Under the pieces are notes generated by a model. That model saw nothing but the letters and a program-made list of their open reading frames with translations, did no database searches and had not been told where the DNA came from. From Chloroflexi bacterium UBA5177 (GTDB taxonomy: Bacteria; Chloroflexota; UBA5177), in NCBI GenBank assembly GCA_002413265.1, contig DHWR01000050.1:1-43522 (forward strand): a DNA stretch of 43,522 bases, read 5' to 3'. The position numbers and the translations under genes were made by a program. Positions 32,591 to 43,522 of this stretch are shown one piece after another (position 1 is the stretch's first letter; each line of letters begins with the position of its first letter).

Positions 32591-34029
32591 GCTAGTCCCG
32601 CCATTTGCTTACCGGCCTCGAGGACTCGCTGCGCCATTTCCGGACTGGTCGCCTCGGTGTAAAGGCGGATCAAGGGTTCTGTGCCCGAGGAACGAACCAG
32701 AAGCCAACTTCCGTCTTTCAGGAAGTACTTGAAGCCGTCCAACGTCTGAACATGGTCCACGCTTTCTCCTGCAATCTGAGCAGGATGTTCCCCCTGAAAG
32801 CGTGCTATGACCTCCTCTCGCTTCTCTTCGGGAAAGCGAATGTCGAGGCGGTCGTAGTAGGACGGCCCGGCGATGTCTTGCAAATGCTGCACGATTTTCG
32901 ACATCGGCATATCGTAAGCGAGAAGCATTTCCAGAAGATATAAGCCCGCCAAGGTTCCGTCGCGCTCAGGAATGTGCCCGCGAATCGCGTATCCGCCGCT
33001 TTCCTCGCCGCCGATCAAGGCGTCGTTCTCGCGCATGGCCGGTCCGATATATTTGAAACCCACCGGCGTCTCGATGACGGGGACGCCGAACTTCTCTCCG
33101 AGCCGATTCGCCATCGAGGTCGTGCTCACCGATTTCACAATGGCGCCGCGTAGGCCCTTTTTCTCCAAGAGATACATGATCAGCAAGCCGTACACCAGGA
33201 GCTGATTAATGAAGACGCCGTTCTCGTCGACGAGTCCCACTCGATCCGCGTCTCCGTCCACGGCGATGCCGCAGCTCGCCCTCTCCTTCGGCACTGCGGC
33301 CATGAGCTTTGCGAGGTTCTTGGCAATGGGCTCCGGGTTCACGCCCCCAAAGAACGGGTTTCTCTCGAGATTGATCTCCTTCAGGTGGATCGATCCATCC
33401 CCTAGCAGCTTCGAAAAGTAGCCTTGTCCGGACCCATACATGGGATCGATTACGGCTCGCAGTGAAGAGGACTTGACCTGGTCGAGATCAGACAGCTCCG
33501 CCAGCCTTTTCAAGTAACCCGGCTCGGGATCGAAGTAGTCGACTAAACCGGAGGACAGAGCATCGGGAAGCGGCATAGTCTTCACGCCGCCGTGCTCGTA
33601 TATGACGTCGCAGTGCCTTTCGATTGCTGCGATGGTGGCTGGGTCGGCAGAGCCCGCGTATTCGGGCTTGTACTTGTACCCGTTGTCAGTCCAAGGGTTA
33701 TGACTCGCGGTGATCATGGCGGCGCCGGCGGCCTGATGAGTGAGGATGGAGTAGGCGACTGTCGGCGTTGCGGCCGCCTTTGAGCAGAGCCGACAGTGGA
33801 TGCCGTTGCTCGCCAGCACCTCCGCCACGGCAGCCGCGAAGAACTCCGAGCCGAAGCGCATGTCGTATCCCACGACGAGACCGTCTTTGGCTTGACCCTT
33901 GTCGTGCAGAAAATTCGCGGTGGCTTGAGCCACAATGCGGACGTTCGCAAACGTATAGATGTCCGCGATGGCGCCGCGCCATCCATCTGTGCCGAACTTG
34001 ATCGGATTGGGCTCGGTAGAGTCTGCCAT
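32587..34029 (-). CDS. Phosphoglucomutase/phosphomannomutase
   Basis: A 480-aa alpha-D-phosphohexomutase that moves phosphate between C6 and C1 of glucose or mannose. Seen: phosphoserine loop T-A-S-H-N-P, metal loop D-G-D-A-D-R, sugar loop G-E-E-S-G-G and the phosphate-binding R-S-S-G-T-E-P-L near the C-terminus. GGGAGAG precedes ATG 34029. Specificity between glucose and mannose is undecided; the neighbouring GDP-mannose dehydratase favours a mannose-1-phosphate supply. Confidence 0.9.
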   Translation of the reverse strand: MADSTEPNPIKFGTDGWRGAIADIYTFANVRIVAQATANFLHDKGQAKDGLVVGYDMRFGSEFFAAAVAEVLASNGIHCRLCSKAAATPTVAYSILTHQAAGAAMITASHNPWTDNGYKYKPEYAGSADPATIAAIERHCDVIYEHGGVKTMPLPDALSSGLVDYFDPEPGYLKRLAELSDLDQVKSSSLRAVIDPMYGSGQGYFSKLLGDGSIHLKEINLERNPFFGGVNPEPIAKNLAKLMAAVPKERASCGIAVDGDADRVGLVDENGVFINQLLVYGLLIMYLLEKKGLRGAIVKSVSTTSMANRLGEKFGVPVIETPVGFKYIGPAMRENDALIGGEESGGYAIRGHIPERDGTLAGLYLLEMLLAYDMPMSKIVQHLQDIAGPSYYDRLDIRFPEEKREEVIARFQGEHPAQIAGESVDHVQTLDGFKYFLKDGSWLLVRSSGTEPLIRLYTEATSPEMAQRVLEAGKQMAGLA

Positions 34030-34100
34030 GCTATCGCTCTCCCTTTGCGCGGCGCGGGGCGACTACACGCATCATACAAATGCGGAGCCAAGGGTGAAGT

Positions 34101-35117
34101 CTAGTTCAGCCTTCCAACTGCTGCTTTGTGTCGAGGCACGGAATCACCGCGTCGAATGGACTGTTCGTGTCGCTTTAGGTCTGCATCGACCATGATGTTC
34201 ACGAGCTGCTCGAAGGACACCTCTGGCTTCCAGCCCAACTCGGTTCGAGCCTTGGTCGAGTCCGCGACCAATAGATCGACCTCTGCCGGGCGGAAGAGCC
34301 GCGGGTCGACCTTTATATACTCATCGGGATCGAGTCCGACGCGTTCAAAGGCGATTTCGACCAGTTCGCGACATGAGTGAAGCTCGCCGGTTCCAACGAC
34401 GAAATCATCCGGCTCGTCCTGCTGCAACATCAACCACATGGCTCGGACGTAGTCTTCGGCAAAGCCCCAATCTCGACGCGCGTCCAGGTTCCCGAGCTCG
34501 AGTTCGTCCGTCAGTCCAAGAGCAATGCGGGCGGCACCGTCGCTCACCTTACGCGGAAAGAACTCCAGTCCGCGCCGTGGCGATTCGTGGTTGAACAGAA
34601 CTCCGCTGACGGCGAAGATGTCGTAGCTTTCCCGATAGTTGACTGTGATGTAGTGACCATAGGTCTTTGCTACCCCGTACGGGGAGCGAGGGTAAAAGGG
34701 AGTGTCCTCGTTTTGTGGGGACTGCCTTACCTTTCCAAACATTTCACTGCTAGAGGCCTGGTAGAACTTCACCGGTCGGCCGACCATTCGAACTGCTTCC
34801 AGCATGCGAGTGACACCAAGTGCCGTGAATTCGCCGGTCAAAACGGGCTGGTTCCAGGAAGTCGGCACGAAGCTCATCGCCGCGAGGTTGTATACCTCAT
34901 CCGGCTCGTGCTCACGCAAGATGTTGGACAGACTGTTTTGATCGAGTAGGTCGCCCTGAGCCAAAAGTACCCGATCTGCGAGGTGCTCGATACGAGCGTA
35001 GTTTTCAAGTGAGAGTCTTCGAAGCATGCCTACCACGCGGTAGCCGCGGTCGAGCAGCAGCTCCGCGAGGTAGGAACCGTCCTGGCCCGTAATGCCGGTG
35101 ATTAAGGCGGTTTTCAG
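34101..35117 (-). CDS. gmd: GDP-mannose 4,6-dehydratase, apparent CTG start
   Basis: A short-chain dehydrogenase/reductase that converts GDP-mannose to GDP-4-keto-6-deoxymannose for deoxysugar synthesis. The NAD-binding start is [15 protein letters not shown]; the catalytic part has S-S-S-E-M-F-G and [16 protein letters not shown] and [10 protein letters not shown] are diagnostic of GMD. The in-frame ATG at 35036 would remove the whole nucleotide-binding loop. Upstream of it the frame is open to the ahcY stop (TAG, 35130-35132) but has no ATG, GTG or TTG; CTG 35115-35117 gives the expected M-K-T-A-L-I-T-G start and a length of 338 aa. Translation may depend on ahcY, 12 nt upstream. Confidence 0.85.
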   Translation of the reverse strand: MKTALITGITGQDGSYLAELLLDRGYRVVGMLRRLSLENYARIEHLADRVLLAQGDLLDQNSLSNILREHEPDEVYNLAAMSFVPTSWNQPVLTGEFTALGVTRMLEAVRMVGRPVKFYQASSSEMFGKVRQSPQNEDTPFYPRSPYGVAKTYGHYITVNYRESYDIFAVSGVLFNHESPRRGLEFFPRKVSDGAARIALGLTDELELGNLDARRDWGFAEDYVRAMWLMLQQDEPDDFVVGTGELHSCRELVEIAFERVGLDPDEYIKVDPRLFRPAEVDLLVADSTKARTELGWKPEVSFEQLVNIMVDADLKRHEQSIRRGDSVPRHKAAVGRLN

Positions 35118-35129
35118 CGACTTCGCGGC

Positions 35130-37354
<2,225 letters not shown>

Positions 37355-37464
37355 CTAGGCTCCTCCGGAAGGTCGATCTGGCTGGCGGGCGCGAACTCGC
37401 AATGCGCCTAGAAGCGCTCGTGAAGTTCGCCGAGGAAGAGCGACGACGATCATCTCCCGACAGT

Positions 37465-37501
37465 AAAAACCCGCAGGCTGGGCCGGTTAGGCCGCCCGCG
37501 G
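37465..37501 (-). terminator. Intrinsic terminator after the phospholipase D-like gene
   Basis: Hairpin built from CCGC/GCGG (37471-37474, 37498-37501), GGC/GCC and GGCC/GGCC around a 5-nt loop, with minus-strand TTTTT (37465-37469) directly after. It lies about 85 bp downstream of the stop at 37587 and separates that gene from the kinase-ahcY operon. I see nothing else in 37355-37464. Confidence 0.6.
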
Positions 37502-37586
37502 CGCTGGGCTCGAAAACCCATGAAGTCTACCCCAGCGTCCGCAGTTGAGTCCACCGGAGAAAGGTCATCCCAATGGCGGGCAACGA

Positions 37587-38588
37587 TTAGCCACTGGCGA
37601 TTCGAGCCCTGTTCCAGTCGGAATTGAAAACCTTTTCCAACCTCGCGAGCGAGGAGCCGCGCGTTAGCAGGCCAACCTCGCGGTTGGCGTCAAGGGAGGT
37701 CTGACTTAGATTCTCGGACCCCACGAACGCTGTGCGGCCGTCGACGATGATGACTTTTGCATGGACGTATGGACTGCCCAGTGTTCGGATACTCAGGGTG
37801 TGAGTCTCGGCCTTTGTGAGATGGCCCAGGGCCGACGGTGGTAGCAATATGCGGACTGTGACGTGAGCTCGGGCCCTCGACGCGAGCCGGCTCTCCATTC
37901 CCGGGTCTTGAAATTCCTCCGCGTAGATCTCGATCGAGTGTCGAGCAGAACGGACAAGTCGGTAAAGCCCTTGCCGAGCATTCGAAGGGGAAACAAGCAG
38001 GGTCCCGGAGTCCAGGACGGCCGGCAGGTGATCCCAATCGGCCCGAAAGATGTTGGAAAGCTCGTGCACATCGCTTTTCGAAGTGTCCACCTCGATGACT
38101 TCTCGGTTGGTGTCAAACGCCGATCTAGAGAAGTTCGCCGTAGAGATGACGGCCGTTCGATCATCGAGGACGAGGAATTTTGCGTGCGTGTAGGTGAAAC
38201 GGCTCGATGACCAGCGAACATGGACCCCCGCGGCGTCGAGCTCTGAGCTAATGTGGTCCGGATAGTTGCCGAGTCCAAAGGGGCGATGCTCGAGGAGCAC
38301 GAAGACCGTCACTCCCTGCGCCGCCGCTCGCTCCAGGGCATGCAGAATCGGCGTGTCGGACAGGATGTAGGCCTCCATGAACACGGTGTTCTGGGCGTGA
38401 TTGAGGTACGCCAGTAGCGGCCGGACACCATCGTCTGGCTCCACCAACGTCTTGGACGGAGTGATGCCTACGGTTCTTCCAGTCGTGGCGCCGGCGTTGG
38501 AACAGGGCGAAGATCCGACAAGGATGCAACCGAGCGCCAGAGCAAAAAGGAATGAGCGAGTGGTCAGGCGCCGGCACCTCCGGGGCAA
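37587..38588 (-). CDS. Exported phospholipase D-like protein with two HKD motifs
   Basis: A 333-aa PLD-superfamily protein. The N-terminus is basic then hydrophobic (S-F-L-F-A-L-A-L-G-C-I-L-V-G-S), followed by S-S-P-C-S-N, so it is exported or a lipoprotein. Two HKD motifs are intact: T-H-A-K-F-L-V-L-D-D with S-T-A-N-F-S, and V-H-A-K-V-I-I-V-D-G with G-S-E-N-L-S. It could be a phospholipase, cardiolipin synthase-like or nuclease; the short length and export favour a surface phosphodiesterase. TTG 38588 has no good ribosome site, so the start is uncertain. Confidence 0.82.
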   Translation of the reverse strand: MPRRCRRLTTRSFLFALALGCILVGSSPCSNAGATTGRTVGITPSKTLVEPDDGVRPLLAYLNHAQNTVFMEAYILSDTPILHALERAAAQGVTVFVLLEHRPFGLGNYPDHISSELDAAGVHVRWSSSRFTYTHAKFLVLDDRTAVISTANFSRSAFDTNREVIEVDTSKSDVHELSNIFRADWDHLPAVLDSGTLLVSPSNARQGLYRLVRSARHSIEIYAEEFQDPGMESRLASRARAHVTVRILLPPSALGHLTKAETHTLSIRTLGSPYVHAKVIIVDGRTAFVGSENLSQTSLDANREVGLLTRGSSLARLEKVFNSDWNRARIASG

Positions 38589-38680
38589 ACCTAGAATAGA
38601 TGGCCGGTCGAACCTCGCGCGGCGATTGCTGCATCAAATCCCAGGTTCGCTAGGTGCCAGTCCTGCGTATTGGAGGCAGC

Positions 38681-39439
38681 GTGTCGATCTGGGCCATAGC
38701 CGACATCCATGCCTCGCGCACGGATCCAGAAACCGGTCGCCCCGTCAAACCCATGAGCATATTCGGCGAGCGGTGGGAGGATCACCTGGGAAGGATCGAG
38801 TCCGCGTGGAGCCAATTGGTGGCTGCCGAGGACACCGTTATCGTGGCCGGCGACACCGACTGGGCGCTCCACTTTGAGGATGCCATGGAGACGCTTACGC
38901 GAATTGACACCTGGCCCGGCCGGAAAGTATTGCTGCGAGGAAATCACGACTATTGGTGGTCCAGCAAGTCGACGAGTAAGGTGCGGCAGCATCTGGCTCC
39001 CAGCCTGACCGCCCTCCACAACAACGCGGTGCAGGCTGAGGGCTTCAATATCTGCGGAGCGAAAGGATCTCCGGTACCCGGCGGCGCCGATTGGACGGAA
39101 CACGACGCGAAGCTCCTCAACCGTGAGCGAGAACGGCTACTTTTGTCGCTGAAAGAGCGAGACGCCTCGCTGCCTACGATCGTCGCTCTGCATTTCCCGC
39201 CCTTCTACGCTGGGAACCCGGACACCGTGTACCGAGAGGTTTTGGAAGGTACTCCGGTGGCCTGCTGCGTTTACGGCCACCTGCATGGCGCAGCCGCAAG
39301 TACCGGATTTCAGGGACGGTATGGGAGAGTGGAGTATCGATTGGTCGCGGCAGATGCGCTGGCGTTCCGACCCGCTTTGATCGCTACCCACCACACGCTT
39401 GTGGCTCCAGAGAAGGCCGCCACGTCGGCGAAGGAATAG
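38681..39439 (+). CDS. Metallophosphoesterase
   Basis: A 252-aa calcineurin-like phosphoesterase. Metal-binding motifs in order: A-D-I-H-A-S near the N-terminus, [24 protein letters not shown] and Y-G-H-L-H-G. The set is complete for the two-metal centre. The family includes YkuE/YhaO-like and predicted nucleotide or phospholipid phosphoesterases; the substrate is unknown. GTG 38681 after GGAGG is preferred to a start 27 bp upstream. It is divergent from the phospholipase D-like gene; hemB follows after 49 bp. Confidence 0.87.
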   Translation: MSIWAIADIHASRTDPETGRPVKPMSIFGERWEDHLGRIESAWSQLVAAEDTVIVAGDTDWALHFEDAMETLTRIDTWPGRKVLLRGNHDYWWSSKSTSKVRQHLAPSLTALHNNAVQAEGFNICGAKGSPVPGGADWTEHDAKLLNRERERLLLSLKERDASLPTIVALHFPPFYAGNPDTVYREVLEGTPVACCVYGHLHGAAASTGFQGRYGRVEYRLVAADALAFRPALIATHHTLVAPEKAATSAKE

Positions 39440-39488
39440 GAAAGCAAAGGGCTTTGGAAGACGAAGACTTGAACGCGGTCGATCTCGA

Positions 39489-40469
39489 ATGACGTTTCCT
39501 GTCGTTCGGTTGAGGCGTCTGCGCGGCTCCGAGGCCGTGCGCCGGCTGGTCCGAGAGACTCGGCTCTCCGCGGACTCGTTGGTCTATCCGCTATTCGTTC
39601 AGCCGGGACGCGAGCAGCGCGACGCAATAGAGTCCATGCCCGGACAATATCGATGGAGCGTCGACCTATTGCCTGAGCTTGCCCGAGAAATTGCCGCAGC
39701 GGGCGTTGGAGCCGTCATGCTCTTTGGCCTTCCCGAGTCGAAAGACGAGGGGGGATCCGGAGCATACGATCCAAACGGGATCGTACAGAGAGCCGTTAGA
39801 AAAATCAAAGACGCTACGCCTGAGCTGCTGCTGATCACAGACACCTGCCTTGACGAATACACGTCTCACGGGCACTGCGGAATCGTGGTCAACGGCAGGG
39901 TCGACAACGACGCCACCCTCGAGGTGTTGTCGAGAGTCGCGCTGTCTCAGGCCGAGGCAGGGGCAGACATCGTGGCCCCATCAGACATGATGGACGGCCG
40001 GGTTGCGGCTATACGGGCGGCGCTGGACGGCGCGGGAAAGACGGACGTCCTAATACTCGCGTATGCAGCGAAGTACGCTTCCGCGTTCTACGGTCCCTTT
40101 CGGGAAGCGGCTGACTGCGCGCCTCAATTCGGCGACCGCAGAGGCTACCAGATGGACCCCGGCAATCGTCGTGAGGCGATGCGGGAAATCGAGCTGGACG
40201 TCAAAGAGGGCGCGGATATCGTGATGGTCAAGCCGGCGCTACCCTACCTCGACGTCATCCGAGAGGCGCGGTCCACCTTCGACTTGCCCCTGGCCGCGTA
40301 CAACGTGAGCGGCGAATACTCGATGGTGAAGGCAGCAGCGGACCATGGCTGGCTCGACGAGGAGACCGTGGTGCGCGAGATCCTGACCTCGATCACGAGA
40401 GCAGGGGCGGACATTATCTTGACGTACCACGCGCTGGAGGCGGCGTGCTGGATGAAGACGTGGACCTAA
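39489..40469 (+). CDS. hemB: Delta-aminolevulinic acid dehydratase (porphobilinogen synthase)
   Basis: A 326-aa HemB that joins two aminolevulinate molecules into porphobilinogen, step two of tetrapyrrole synthesis from ALA. Both Schiff-base lysines are present: Lys195 ([12 protein letters not shown]) and Lys248 ([10 protein letters not shown]). The metal loop [12 protein letters not shown] gives Cys120, Asp122 and Cys130, a mix between the three-Cys zinc type and the Asp-rich magnesium type. ATG 39489 has a weak ribosome site. No other heme gene is in the window. Its TAA overlaps the stop of the small convergent gene by 4 bp. Confidence 0.94.
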   Translation: MTFPVVRLRRLRGSEAVRRLVRETRLSADSLVYPLFVQPGREQRDAIESMPGQYRWSVDLLPELAREIAAAGVGAVMLFGLPESKDEGGSGAYDPNGIVQRAVRKIKDATPELLLITDTCLDEYTSHGHCGIVVNGRVDNDATLEVLSRVALSQAEAGADIVAPSDMMDGRVAAIRAALDGAGKTDVLILAYAAKYASAFYGPFREAADCAPQFGDRRGYQMDPGNRREAMREIELDVKEGADIVMVKPALPYLDVIREARSTFDLPLAAYNVSGEYSMVKAAADHGWLDEETVVREILTSITRAGADIILTYHALEAACWMKTWT

Positions 40470-40762
40470 GCCGTGGAGGGGTCAGCCTGCTCGGGTGGGT
40501 TGATCCGAACCTGAACGGAATCCTCCGGCATTACGGCCTCCGGACTGCTTGGTCCCTTGACTTTTGACATGCCGTGCTCGGTGTCGAGCCTACGCTCCTG
40601 GCCTCGAAAGCTCTCTTCATAGACGAAGCCGAGTACCACTGAGCCGTTGCCGTCGACGGTCTGAGCCATCTGTGTGACGTCGGGTTCAAACTCGTCGAGC
40701 CAGGAATTGACTGCCTTCTCCAACTCTGATCCAGACCCATGAAACTGCTTGTAGCGCGGCAT
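40466..40762 (-). CDS. Small conserved-looking protein, function unknown
   Basis: A 98-aa soluble protein. Residues about 1-55 look folded (alpha-beta: [12 protein letters not shown] then V-V-L-G-F-V-Y-E-E); the rest is charged and Pro-rich, probably disordered. The first half loosely recalls Cse60-like small proteins, but I do not claim homology. GGGAGA lies 8 nt before ATG 40762, a good ribosome site. Its stop overlaps that of hemB. Confidence 0.6.
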   Translation of the reverse strand: MPRYKQFHGSGSELEKAVNSWLDEFEPDVTQMAQTVDGNGSVVLGFVYEESFRGQERRLDTEHGMSKVKGPSSPEAVMPEDSVQVRINPPEQADPSTA

Positions 40763-40830
40763 CCGAACGATCTCCCTCGTAGTCGCGTGATACAGCAGAT
40801 GGGGTCTAAGATAAGTGTCTCAACTCTACC

Positions 40831-42801
40831 ATGGCACGCACGATTCAAGAGCCGCCGGAGGGCCGTTCACCATCCAGGTTTCGGTATCCGGAACTTGTTC
40901 GGCCGGACGAGCATCGGCATACCTTCCACGACCGCGAAGCTCAGCGCTACCTCCGGCATAAGGAGAGTCGCTGGGCTCCTATCGCGTACGCAATTTTCCT
41001 GGCCGCGGTCCTGTCTATCTTCTGCGTCGCGTACACAACGTACGCCTTTTCAAAGTACCGAGGTGAGGTGATACCGGGCGTCTACGTCGACAAGGTGCCC
41101 TTGAGCGGTCTCTCTCAGCATCAAGCGCAGCTTCTTTGTGAAAGCCTCTCCGGGACCAATTTCCCCCATCCGCTCCGCCTTTCCTACAATGCCCTGTCCT
41201 GGTACCCGAAGCCCCAGGAAATTGGGCTCAATTACCCATGCGACAAGACTGCTTCTCTAGCGATGGACGTGGGAAGAACGGGCTCGTTTTTCTCGCAGCT
41301 TCTCGATCGCTTGCCAGTGCACCCGTCTCACGCTGTGCCTCTGGTGTATGGAGTGAGCGACCTCAGGCTACGCCAGTACTTGGAGCAGGTGCCTGCGGCT
41401 ACTCTATCTTTTACTCAGCTCAACGCCGCTCTGAGATGGCAGAACAAACAAGTCGTGCTGACCAGGAGCGTTCCCGGGAGACAGCTTGATGTGCCGGCCA
41501 CGATAGCAGCCATTCATTCAGCCCTTGGGTATCTGAGCCAGCAACTGGTACAGCTTCCCGTGAGCCATCCGCAGCCTGCAATTCGAGACTCGGACGCTCA
41601 AACGGTCCTCAAACGCGTCAACGCCTTTCTGGACAGTGCGCCGGTCATTGCGGTTGGCAAGCACGTGTTCGTCATGCATCGTTCCGACTTTGTCGGCATG
41701 CTCAGCTTCGCCGACAAGCCGAAAGGTCGCACCATTCAGATGACTGTCGACTCTCCGAACGTGGTGGCTTACGTGGACAACCTCGCCTCGACGCAAATTA
41801 ACCGAGCCCCCCAAGAGGCGAAGATCGATTTCTTTGGCGGCAAGGTGACGGTCGTACGACATGCGCATAGCGGGCGTCAGCTCGACGTTGCCGGGGCCAC
41901 CGCTTCGTTGCTCAATGCGATCAAGAATCTGCAGCCTCATGCCCGACTGAGGTGGTCGGCTGCGAGCACGCCGCCTCCAGTCAATCCCGCCAACCCTGCC
42001 GATCTTGGCATCTCAACACTGCTCGGGGAGGCAAGGACCACGTTCGTCGGAGGCTCGACGGTGAGGGGCGGTGACATCCAGCAGATCGCCGCAATCATCG
42101 ATAAAACGTTGATCCATCCCAATCAAGACATATCCTTCAACTCCATCGTCGGCGGCGGCTGGACGGACCGTGTGTACGCCGACCAGATGCAGGAATCGGG
42201 AGGTCAGGTTGTGCCCGGGGACGGCGGCGCTATGCAGCAGGTGGCGACCACCTTCCTGCGTGCTCTCTACAACAGTGGCTTGACGCTCACGGAGATTCAT
42301 CACCACACGTACCGGCTTCCCTGGTACGAACCGCCTTTCGGGCTCGAAGCCGTGGTTTCTCCCACACGATCTTGGGACCTCACGTTCCACAACAACACCG
42401 GTAAATACCTCATCCTTCAAACGCGGTACGAGCCCGTACAGCAGGCGGTATACGTGTACGTCTACGGTCCAAAACTGGGCTGGAGCGTCACAGTGGACGG
42501 CGGAAAAGTGACCAACGTCGTACAGCCACCGCCCAAGAAGGTCTATGAAGATCCCACGCTCGCACCCGACGCGATCGAGCACGTTGCGTTCCCTCTAGAA
42601 GGAGGCTCGACCGCGGTGCAGCGTCTCGTGACAAAGCCCAACGGAGCCGTAACCCCCGACAAGATCGTCTCGACGTACCAGCCGCGTCAAGCAGTCGATG
42701 CCGTGGGTTCGAATGCTTCCGAACCGACCGCGACGGCTCTACCCAAGAAGAGCAAGACACCGGGCGCCGGCGCTGGTCCGACAGCCACCTTCAGTCATTG
42801 A
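40831..42801 (+). CDS. VanW/YoaR-like membrane-anchored cell-wall protein
   Basis: A 656-aa protein with a cytoplasmic N-terminal tail, one membrane helix (about 49-72) and an extracellular part. Two repeats of a putative peptidoglycan-binding domain (PG_binding_4 type, about 75-390) precede a VanW domain (about 405-530) with T-T-F-V-G-G-S, I-S-F-N-S-I-V-G and a H-H-H-T-Y-R-L-P-W-Y segment. Where most VanW domains have G-G-G-V-C-Q-V-S-T-T, this one has G-G-A-M-Q-Q-V-A-T-T, without Cys. The last ~60 residues are Pro/Thr/Ala-rich. No ribosome site is seen before ATG 40831. The stop overlaps the lgt start (TGATG). Confidence 0.85.
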   Translation: MARTIQEPPEGRSPSRFRYPELVRPDEHRHTFHDREAQRYLRHKESRWAPIAYAIFLAAVLSIFCVAYTTYAFSKYRGEVIPGVYVDKVPLSGLSQHQAQLLCESLSGTNFPHPLRLSYNALSWYPKPQEIGLNYPCDKTASLAMDVGRTGSFFSQLLDRLPVHPSHAVPLVYGVSDLRLRQYLEQVPAATLSFTQLNAALRWQNKQVVLTRSVPGRQLDVPATIAAIHSALGYLSQQLVQLPVSHPQPAIRDSDAQTVLKRVNAFLDSAPVIAVGKHVFVMHRSDFVGMLSFADKPKGRTIQMTVDSPNVVAYVDNLASTQINRAPQEAKIDFFGGKVTVVRHAHSGRQLDVAGATASLLNAIKNLQPHARLRWSAASTPPPVNPANPADLGISTLLGEARTTFVGGSTVRGGDIQQIAAIIDKTLIHPNQDISFNSIVGGGWTDRVYADQMQESGGQVVPGDGGAMQQVATTFLRALYNSGLTLTEIHHHTYRLPWYEPPFGLEAVVSPTRSWDLTFHNNTGKYLILQTRYEPVQQAVYVYVYGPKLGWSVTVDGGKVTNVVQPPPKKVYEDPTLAPDAIEHVAFPLEGGSTAVQRLVTKPNGAVTPDKIVSTYQPRQAVDAVGSNASEPTATALPKKSKTPGAGAGPTATFSH

Positions 42802-43522
42802 TGACCGCCATCATCAGCATCGGTGTGGACCCAGTACTCGTGCGCTTGGGCCCGCTCTCAGTTCACTGGTACGGATTGATGTACGTCGTGGGTATAAGCG
42901 CTGGATTGTTTGTCACCCTGCCGTACGCAGAGCGTCTAGGCATCGACCGCGAGACATATTACGCAATCTTCTGGCCGGTGGTGATCGGGTGTCTGATCGG
43001 AGGCCGTCTGTACTACGTCGTGCAGTCGGACTTTGGCTGGTACCTCCGCCATCCTTCGCAGATTCTCGCGACCTGGGAAGGCGGGATGGCGTTTTACGGT
43101 GCGGTGTTCGCCGGAGTAATCGTCGCCATGGCGATGTCCAGGATCCGACACGTTTCGCCGGCCAAGGTGCTGGACGTCGCAGCTGTGTTCATTCCTATCT
43201 CCCAGGCCTTCGGGAGAGTCGGGAACCTCATAAACGGCGACATCATTGGTTACCCAAGTACGCTGGCGTGGGCGACCCGCTACACAAATCCAGACAACAC
43301 TTTCGTGCCAAGCCACCGGATCGCGTATCAGCCTGCGGCCGCCTACGAGCTCCTTTTCAGCCTAGCGCTGTTCGGTTTGATCTGGGCCCTGAGATATCGT
43401 TTCAGGGTGCCGGGGACGCTATTCGTGGTCTGGCTCGTTCTGTACTCTGCCGGACAGTTTGTTCTCTTCTTCGTTCGTGACAACCCCACCGTTTTTGATG
43501 GGCTCAAGCAGGCTCAAGTAAC
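42801..43522 (+). CDS. lgt: Prolipoprotein diacylglyceryl transferase (cut by window edge)
   Basis: Open from ATG 42801 to the right edge, 240 complete codons seen, starting MTAIISIGVDPVLVRLGPLS. Lgt attaches diacylglycerol to the lipobox Cys of prolipoproteins. Diagnostic blocks are H-W-Y-G-L-M-Y near the N-terminus, I-G-G-R-L-Y-Y, W-E-G-G-M-A-F-Y-G and the signature G-R-V-G-N-L-I-N-G-D. At least six membrane helices are visible. In the G-G-M-x-F block the His common in other Lgt proteins is Tyr. The start overlaps the VanW-like stop by 1 bp (TGATG), so it is translationally coupled. About 20-60 C-terminal residues are probably missing. Confidence 0.93.
   Translation, partial: MTAIISIGVDPVLVRLGPLSVHWYGLMYVVGISAGLFVTLPYAERLGIDRETYYAIFWPVVIGCLIGGRLYYVVQSDFGWYLRHPSQILATWEGGMAFYGAVFAGVIVAMAMSRIRHVSPAKVLDVAAVFIPISQAFGRVGNLINGDIIGYPSTLAWATRYTNPDNTFVPSHRIAYQPAAAYELLFSLALFGLIWALRYRFRVPGTLFVVWLVLYSAGQFVLFFVRDNPTVFDGLKQAQV

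Overview
The window is an ordinary, densely packed bacterial chromosome segment (roughly 58% GC by eye) with no rRNA, IS element, prophage or CRISPR array. The mix of genes (long-form hpf, DUF4446, a VanW/YoaR-like protein next to lgt, a response regulator fused to a SARP-type BTAD domain, translin, an ImuB-like Y-family protein under a GAAC-N4-GTTC LexA box) points to a Terrabacteria lineage of the Chloroflexota/Dormibacterota type. That placement is an inference from gene content, not from a marker tree. Gaps between genes are short; none exceeds about 260 bp.

Layout. 1-1734 (minus): SOS-type unit, an ImuB-like protein followed by a DUF6504-like gene cut by the left edge, under a consensus promoter that contains a LexA box. 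1795-9684 (plus): dipeptide epimerase and D-2-hydroxyacid dehydrogenase (4-bp overlap), two complementary M16 peptidase subunits, FtsK, and hpf with an unusual leader (promoter, then terminator, then gene). 9689-12007: small Phd-like protein (minus), then a PAP2/Aur1-like membrane protein and a polyprenyl-phosphate glycosyltransferase (plus). 12011-16365 (mostly minus): dGTPase-like HD protein, asnS, a small zinc-binding protein (plus), an AAA ATPase and tRNA-Gln(CUG). 16477-20693: secreted CAP-domain protein (plus), and a minus operon of small membrane protein, selA, lepB and glyA. 20690-24453: DUF4446, a methyltransferase, a response regulator and moeA.

24450-29609 is minus strand (dnaE, DUF5343, translin), interrupted at 28064-28210 by a strong plus-strand promoter and a highly base-paired segment that looks like an undescribed structured RNA. 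29723-32590 (plus): pseudouridine synthase, cmk, der. 32587-38588 (minus): phosphohexomutase, GDP-mannose dehydratase, ahcY, a PfkB kinase and a secreted phospholipase D-like protein. 38681-43522 (plus): metallophosphoesterase, hemB, a VanW/YoaR-like protein and lgt (cut by the right edge), with one small minus gene.

Connections: translation and cell-envelope genes dominate. Phosphohexomutase and GDP-mannose dehydratase fit together in sugar-nucleotide supply; the PAP2 protein and glycosyltransferase suggest lipid-linked sugar chemistry; ahcY plus the PfkB kinase suggest recycling of S-adenosylhomocysteine and adenosine; LepB and Lgt handle exported proteins. The points most worth checking are the 28.1-kb RNA candidate, the GDP-mannose dehydratase without a normal start codon, the hpf leader, the complementary M16 pair, and four convergent gene pairs that share overlapping stop codons.
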